The notes beneath the pieces were generated by a model. That model was not told the DNA's origin. It saw only the letters and a list, made by a program, of their open reading frames with translations, and did no database searches. A program made the position numbers and the translations under genes. Shown in pieces: positions 32,298 to 37,496 of a stretch of 37,496 bases of DNA (position 1 is its first letter; each line of letters begins with the position of its first letter). The stretch comes from Ministeria vibrans ATCC 50519. Lineage: Eukaryota; Opisthokonta; Filasterea. The DNA lies in the NCBI GenBank assembly GCA_943704425.1, contig CALSCP010000334.1, forward strand, positions 1 through 37,496, in the 5' to 3' direction.

Positions 32298-32419
32298 CAC
32301 ACACACAAACACACACACACACACTCCTCTCTCTCTCTCTATCACTTTGTTTCTTTCTCCTCTCTCTCTCTATCACTTTGTTTCTTTCTCCTCTCTCTCT
32401 CTCTATCACTTTGCTTCTT

Positions 32420-32476
<57 letters not shown>

Positions 32477-32505
32477 TATCTATCACTTTGTATCTTTCTC
32501 CCTCC

Positions 32506-32601
<96 letters not shown>

Positions 32602-32716
32602 TCTCTCTCTATCTATCACTTTGTATCTTTCTCCCTCCCTCCTCTCTCTCGCTCCCTCTCTCTCTATCTATCACTTTGTATCTTTCTCCCTCCCTCCTCT
32701 CTCTCTCTTTCTCCGC
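32298..32716. repeat. Long (CT)n-based simple-sequence tract
   Basis: A (CA)n run is followed by several hundred bases of (CT)n broken by ATCACTTTGTTTCTTTCTCC-type units. It fills the gap between the convergent KIAA0930 homologue and RNF10 genes. All open frames here are Leu-Ser repeats and are not genes. Confidence 0.97.
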
Positions 32717-32744
32717 CTCCACATCCTCCCACACTATATACATG

Positions 32745-35054
32745 TCACAGATATGCGCGTGCCGATGACGTCGAAAACAGCGTAGACCCCTTCTTCTTGT
32801 TCTTCTTCTTGCGTCGTCCTTCTTCTCCTCCTTCCCCTTCGTCCCTCGCTGCATCCTCTTCCTCCCTTCTCGACTGCCCTGCACTCCACAAGTGCACTCC
32901 AAACTCGCTCTGGAACGACGGCGCAGCAAACTGTGCGGCGTCCTCTGCCCCGCTGCCATCTGTACCCTCGGAGCACCCACTCAGCGCATTGCGTCCCTTC
33001 CGGCGCACATAAGCTACTCCCCGACTCGCGTTTCCTCCTCCACCACCCAGTAACACATTCGAAAAGCTCGTGAGTGCACCACCACTCGAGGCCATTGCTC
33101 CACCAGCAGTAGAATCGTCCGTCTCGTTAGCACTCTCTTGTGACTCAAACACAACACGTGCGCTCTCTCGCAACCACTCAAACGGCACATCTTCTTCCTC
33201 GCCTGCGTCGTTACTTCCGCCTTCCGCTCCGTATAACATTGGGAAATCGCCACGCGACTCAATCTGTGCTCGCATTGGCGGACCCTCTTCACGCAGTCGC
33301 TCAGCCATCCGTAGTCGTTCCTCCCGTCGACGCTCCTCCGCTCCTTTGGCGTGTCGTCGCTTCTTCCGTCGCCGCAACTCCTCTGCAAACGTCTGACGCA
33401 CCTCAGCGGACACAACCAACTCAATTTCCACCAGCTGAAACAGTGCTCCCACAGGCAAGTGCGCCGTTCGCTTGTATCGCTTACGCACGTCCGTGTCCTG
33501 TCGCACCTCCTCAATCTCTACAATCTTCCCACTCACTTGATCCATTGCGGTACTGTTCTTCCCATGTGTTCCCTTCGCATCCCCCCCATCTTCTTCTTCT
33601 ACTTTTTCCTTTCCCTCTTCTCCCATCTCCTTCCTCTCCTGCTCCTTCCTCATCCGACACTTACGCTCCTCCGCCAAACACTGTTCAATAAGCGGCTGCA
33701 AAAACACCCGACGGCCGTCAGATGCCTGATAGAAGAACACATCGTCCGTCGTCGTGGCCATCGTCGTTTCCGCATCGTTCGCCTTCTTTCCTTTGTCCAG
33801 CTCCCCCTTTGCCTCCTCCTCCTCTGACAAACTCTTCTTCTTGATCGCTGCTTCGGCAGCTTCGACTGCGATTCGCTCCTGTACCTCCTTTTCACGCACA
33901 TCCAACTCGACAAGGGCACATTCAAGGAAGGGCACGTCAGTGTCGTCAGCTCCACCACCCACATTAGTTCCGCGTGACTCGTCGAGTGCCTCGCAAAGTT
34001 CCCGTCGTTCGCGCAAGATCACTTGCTCAAGTACCTGACGTGCGGGTGCAACGAGAATACGTGAAAAGACCAAGTTTGAGGAATCCAGATGGTCTGCATC
34101 AAACTGTGGGGGCGTTTCGGTGGCCGCTGAGTGCCACAAGGGCGCCGGGAGAGCGACGGCCGCCTGGCGGGGGCGACGCATGCGCGTGAGTTGGACCATG
34201 TCACCAACATGCAGTCGCTCGTGCACCTTGAGCACCGCACTGACAAGCTCGCGTCGCTCAATGTACACGCCGCAGACGGGACACTCGCCATAGGCGCTGG
34301 ATTTGCTGGCGAGCGTGAAGAAGCGCAAGAGACACGGCCAGCAATACACATGTCCGCAGCGTGCAACCTTGGCGGCCACCGGCGCCCCAAGACAAATGGG
34401 ACACCGTGAGATGTCGTCCATCGAGTACACAATGGCAAGTTCAACACGTTCCCATGCAATGTCCCAGTCGGCAGTCACGAGGAGGCCGCTGTAGTGTGAC
34501 GGGTCTGAGCCGGCCGCAACGACAAGTTGACAATTGGCATGAAAGAACTGCTCTCTCTTGCGCTGCGGCTGTTGAGTCCTGCGGCGTGACGACGCCGACG
34601 CCGAAGACATTGACATGCTGCTCGCCGAGAGCGATCCAGACGCAGTCGATCTGGACGAGGAGGGAGGATCGTAGCGGAAGTTGAGCAGATCGCGTGGATC
34701 GTCAACAACGACGGCAGGCGAAGACGGTGTCGACCGCTGTCCACCGCCACCGCCACCGCGTCGATTTCTAGGTGCGCCATTGCGTCCGCCACGCTGTTGA
34801 GCGTGAGAGGGTGTCTCGTGAAGCGGTCGGGCGCTGTTGTGGACAGGAACAGAGGTGGAAGTCGCCGTCGTCCGCTTCTTCCTCTCTCGCGTCGCAGAAG
34901 CCCCTTTCTTCGGCTGCCGGCCCGCTCCAGCAGTGGTCGCTGGTTGAACTTGGGCGGGAGGAGCAACGAGAAGCGCGGCGGCGGGCAGCATGGGCGAGAA
35001 GGCGGGCGCGTCGGGGTTGAGCGCAGACGATTTCGCAACTTCTTGGTCTCCCAT
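32745..35054 (-). CDS. RNF10: RNF10-like RING E3 ubiquitin ligase
   Basis: A single exon of 769 codons. The frame stays open to 35117, and the ATG at 35054 (MGDQEVAKSS) is chosen because upstream residues look non-conserved. The N-terminal ~110 residues are basic and disordered. RNF10 signatures follow: RDLLNFRYDPPSS (~121), FFHANCQLVV (~170), then a C3HC4 RING with Cys218, Cys221, Cys233, His235, Cys238, Cys241, Cys258 and Cys261 (CPICLGAPVAAKVARCGHVY onward), and the post-RING HVGDMVQLTRM. The C-terminal half has acidic/lysine-rich coiled-coil stretches and DVPFEWLRESARVVF. Animal RNF10 ubiquitylates small-subunit ribosomal proteins on stalled ribosomes, and the same role is inferred. Length is close to human RNF10 (811). 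Its start lies 265 bases from the divergent F-BAR gene. Confidence 0.88.
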   Translation of the reverse strand: MGDQEVAKSSALNPDAPAFSPMLPAAALLVAPPAQVQPATTAGAGRQPKKGASATRERKKRTTATSTSVPVHNSARPLHETPSHAQQRGGRNGAPRNRRGGGGGGQRSTPSSPAVVVDDPRDLLNFRYDPPSSSRSTASGSLSASSMSMSSASASSRRRTQQPQRKREQFFHANCQLVVAAGSDPSHYSGLLVTADWDIAWERVELAIVYSMDDISRCPICLGAPVAAKVARCGHVYCWPCLLRFFTLASKSSAYGECPVCGVYIERRELVSAVLKVHERLHVGDMVQLTRMRRPRQAAVALPAPLWHSAATETPPQFDADHLDSSNLVFSRILVAPARQVLEQVILRERRELCEALDESRGTNVGGGADDTDVPFLECALVELDVREKEVQERIAVEAAEAAIKKKSLSEEEEAKGELDKGKKANDAETTMATTTDDVFFYQASDGRRVFLQPLIEQCLAEERKCRMRKEQERKEMGEEGKEKVEEEDGGDAKGTHGKNSTAMDQVSGKIVEIEEVRQDTDVRKRYKRTAHLPVGALFQLVEIELVVSAEVRQTFAEELRRRKKRRHAKGAEERRREERLRMAERLREEGPPMRAQIESRGDFPMLYGAEGGSNDAGEEEDVPFEWLRESARVVFESQESANETDDSTAGGAMASSGGALTSFSNVLLGGGGGNASRGVAYVRRKGRNALSGCSEGTDGSGAEDAAQFAAPSFQSEFGVHLWSAGQSRREEEDAARDEGEGGEEGRRKKKNKKKGSTLFSTSSARAYL

Positions 35055-35319
35055 GCTGAATACGAAGGGAGAAACGTACGCGTGCTCGCGGTGCCCCCAC
35101 ACCCACCAAAGAAGCACTGGTCCTTTGACGATTGGGCTTCAATAGATTGAAAAATGTGTTCGCACTGGGCACTAAGTCAACGCGAGTTTTCTTGATCACC
35201 CCGACAGATCCAAAGAATGAAATCATCAAATCAATCAGAAAAAAAAACTTTCTTATTTACTACTCGGTTGGCCCTATTGTTTTGATATTGCAACACTGCT
35301 ACATATTATATAAATAACC
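35055..35319. promoter_or_regulatory. Divergent promoter region, RNF10 / F-BAR gene
   Basis: These 265 bases between opposite starts become AT-rich toward the F-BAR gene. A TATTATATAAATA element lies about 15 bases before the ATG at 35320, close for a TATA box unless the leader is very short. Confidence 0.4.
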
Positions 35320-36272
35320 ATGGCAGCTCCCGAGTTTCACACCAACTTCTGGGTAAAAAAAACATTGACGTTTTTCTTTCTCGCTTCTCCCTCGCGCCTA
35401 CACGGCGTCTTACAGCCCACTTTTAACACGCAGCATCTTCATACAGGTTGGACACGGTTTTGACGACCTCAAAGCGCACACACGAACAGGACTGAGTCAC
35501 TGCGAGGTCAGAGAAGAAAAAAAAATCAACACCTTCCCGAAAACACAACACTCTGCCCGATTCTCGCTGAACTTGGCACCACTACCACCTTGTGTTGTTG
35601 TTGCTGGACGAATCCTCGACGTTCCATCGTCCAACAGTGTCTCATTCGCGCGAAATCGACATCGCGATTTTTTTATGTTTTGGGCAAAATGTCGATTGCG
35701 TTTTTGTGTTCTGTCTGTGTTGAGGAGAGATTGTGGGTGGCCACGCCTGCGCGAGAGACACACTCTTGTGAGTTGGGCTGTGTTGCCGTTGAGCCGCGAC
35801 GACGAATGATGACTCTTGTTTTCACTTGGAGGAGAAAGAAAAAAACGAGACAGACTGATTTTTTTTTCTACCTGTTTTCTGCCGTTTTGCTCGACAGGCT
35901 ATTTCTGGGATTCTTCGAGAGCGCGCTTCTATCTCGGCGGACTACGCCAAGTCACTGCTCAAGCTGGGGAACAAAGTGGAAGGCACAGGGAAAGACATGC
36001 TCGGGTACAGAGACGATCAAACGTATGCGAACTCACACAAGCACGATTGTCTTGGTCTGTATAGCACTCTGAAAGCATCTTGGACCGAGTTTAAGGCACA
36101 GCTGGAGGGTGAAGCACGATGGCACCAGGATATGGCGAAGAAAGTGGTGGAGACACTGGCAGATCCACTTGTGGGATTCCGAAAGGAGCAGAAGAAGGAA
36201 CGAAAGCCCATCGAGGCATATGTTGACAAGGCACACAGTGAGCTCATTGAGGCGCGCTCGCAAGAGCAGAAG
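35320..36272 (+). CDS. F-BAR (FCH) domain protein, 5' part; continuation not found
   Basis: Exons 35320-35352, 35447-35506 and 35898-36272 join in phase 0 to give 156 residues, then a donor-like GTATAG leads into a (TA)n tract. The start FHTNFWVGHGFDDLKAH, followed by ILRERASISADYAKSLLKL, is the FCH signature of CIP4/PACSIN-type F-BAR proteins, which dimerise into curved helical bundles that bend membranes and link to actin. Residues ~85-156 continue the long helices (WTEFKAQLEGEARWHQDMAK onward). A full F-BAR domain needs roughly 100 more residues and usually an SH3 or other C-terminal domain. No such exon follows before the next gene. Reading through the donor would stop after one codon. 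Confidence 0.75.
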
Positions 36273-36277
36273 GTATA

Positions 36278-36278
<1 letters not shown>

Positions 36279-36331
<53 letters not shown>
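36279..36331. repeat. (TA)n microsatellite
   Basis: About 53 bases of uninterrupted TA directly follow the F-BAR exon donor. The flanking genes both appear incomplete on the sides facing this tract. Confidence 0.97.
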
Positions 36332-36333
<2 letters not shown>

Positions 36334-36570
36334 AGCAGCCGCTTCGGAGGGCTAGATTATCTCGAACTTTGAAGCTTTCATCCAAGGGTTTTCCAAAAAA
36401 TGTCTGGGGCTCTGGGCCAGGGAAAATCGAGCCCTTTGTCTGGCGAGCAGAAATCAGTCGTACTGATGGTTGGCTCACTCGACTGTCCGGGGTGTCCAGC
36501 GTGTCTAGTTTCGGCGGTGCTCAATTTTTGTTCAAAATCGAGACTCGACGTGAGATGAAGGTCAAGCCAG

Positions 36571-37472
36571 GAGGGCCGTGGCATTGGCATTGGGAATAAG
36601 ATGAAGGCGTACTACTATCAACAGATGGCGCTGTACAATACGGTGCAGGCGAACCGTGCGCTGGGGCTGCCCGACGATGCGCGCTCTTACGTGGCCGTAC
36701 GCGACATCCTTGCCTACTTCCAGATCGCCAGCATCCGCTTGCTTACGAACAACCCTCGCAAAGTGCACGAGCTCACCAAGTTGGGTGTTGCCGTTGCCGA
36801 ACGTGTCCCACATGTCGTCGACCAAGCGCAGAGCCCTCTTTGTGCCAAGTATCTCCACGACAAGGCCGTCTCCATGGGCCACGCCATCCCGTCCTCCGCC
36901 TACCAAGATCTCTTCACACAGTCTTGTTTCTCCGACACGGTGCGCTTCTACGAACCCGACGCTCCCAACGGCTTCCTCTCCAACTTCTACCCCAGCCCTA
37001 TTGTCATTGGCACACACTCCTATCCGACCGTCGAGCACTTTTACCAGAGCGAAAAGTTCACTCTGGCGTCGCCCGTGCGCCTTCGCGTCGCCTCAGCACC
37101 CACTCCACGCGCCTGTTTTGATCTGGCGCACGAGCACAGTAACGCAGTACGCAAAGATTGGCCTATTGTCCAACAGCGCGTCATGTGGCGCGGCATTATC
37201 CACAAATTCAAGCAACACGCACAAGTATACAACAGTTGTTTCATGACAAATATGATAATAATTGTTGTAACACTGATGCTTTTTTTTTCTCTCAGCTGCG
37301 CAGCCAGTTACTGGCGACGGGCGACGCATGCATTCTCGAGGCAAGTCCCGTTGATGCTGTGTGGGGCACAGGTGCAGACGGTACAGGCGCAAACATGCTC
37401 GGGAGAATGCTCGTAAACATCAGAGAAGCGCTGAGAGAACACGTTTTTGATGTGGACAATCCTCTCGAGTGA
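36571..37472 (+). CDS. GTP cyclohydrolase II (C-terminal part) fused to NADAR domain
   Basis: Exons from about 36571 to 37224 and 37296-37472 join in phase 0, about 276 residues, ending in TGA. The first exon opens in the middle of GTP cyclohydrolase II: (Q)EGRGIGIGNKMKAYYYQQ holds the catalytic Arg loop, followed by ANRALGLPDDARSY and SIRLLTNNPRK. An in-frame TGA lies just upstream, so the exon must be entered by splicing (AG at 36566 or 36570). The zinc-binding cysteines and substrate-binding part normally upstream are absent. After the linker CAKYLHDKAVSMGH comes a complete NADAR domain: VRFYEPDAPNGFLSNFYPSP, then YPTVEHFYQSEKF with the catalytic-type Glu, and WGTGADGTGANMLGRMLV. NADAR enzymes such as plant PyrR/RibX cleave N-glycosidic bonds of riboflavin intermediates, which fits fusion to the first enzyme of riboflavin synthesis. 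The methionine at 36601 would give a protein without the catalytic loop. Confidence 0.82.
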
Positions 37473-37496
37473 ATGATACAAAAATCAACCATAATA

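Noticed and set aside
32253-33012. Long Leu-Ser repeat open frames in three phases
   Set aside because: They are translations of the (CT)n tract and run into the antisense of RNF10.
36330-36599. 89-codon frame starting MEQPLRRARL between the TA repeat and the cyclohydrolase exon
   Set aside because: It reads through the cyclohydrolase exon in the wrong frame and shows no part of the missing F-BAR or zinc-binding region.

Overview
This is nuclear DNA of a eukaryote, probably a free-living unicellular one. Nearly every gene I could reconstruct is split by short introns (about 55-410 bases, GT...AG), reading frames rejoin cleanly across the junctions, and TAA, TAG and TGA all act as stops. Genes are packed tightly on both strands, often 70-300 bases apart, and the DNA is full of dinucleotide microsatellites. 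The gene content (F-BAR protein, H-type lectin with collagen repeats, EGF modules, MMS19, RNF10, KIAA0930, TMEM164 and TLC-domain homologues, plus a GTP cyclohydrolase II-NADAR fusion) fits an amoebozoan or a unicellular relative of animals. The sequence alone does not fix the lineage.

Left part (1-11.2 kb), all on the minus strand: a TMEM164-like membrane protein, a long C13-family cysteine peptidase with a large unrecognised C-terminal half, and two related genes that each join a P-loop GTPase-like domain to a C-terminal alpha-crystallin (Hsp20-like) domain. These two share at least three intron positions and phases, so they are old tandem-type paralogues. One keeps its GTPase motifs and the other has lost part of them. 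About 1.35 kb without a supported gene lies between them and about 2.1 kb follows them.

Middle part (13.3-23.8 kb): a secreted EGF protein in which a DUF3494 ice-binding/adhesin domain sits inside an EGF module; a secreted collagen-like H-type lectin; a small unrecognised gene with an N-myristoylation-type start; a nuclear protein with BED finger, HMG box, C2H2 finger and coiled coil; and a secreted metallophosphatase of the purple acid phosphatase family preceded by two EF-hands.

Right part (23.8-37.5 kb), mostly housekeeping genes in head-to-head or tail-to-tail pairs: MMS19 (cytosolic Fe-S delivery) diverges from the NAD-isocitrate dehydrogenase subunit; a TLC-domain membrane protein diverges from a KIAA0930 homologue; RNF10 diverges from an F-BAR protein. 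The F-BAR gene breaks off at a (TA)n tract, beyond which a GTP cyclohydrolase II-NADAR gene starts in mid-domain. I suspect missing sequence or a true rearrangement at that tract.

Gene models were spliced by eye. Exon coordinates are given in the order of transcription, and junctions were checked by phase arithmetic. Family names come from remembered motifs, not from database searches.
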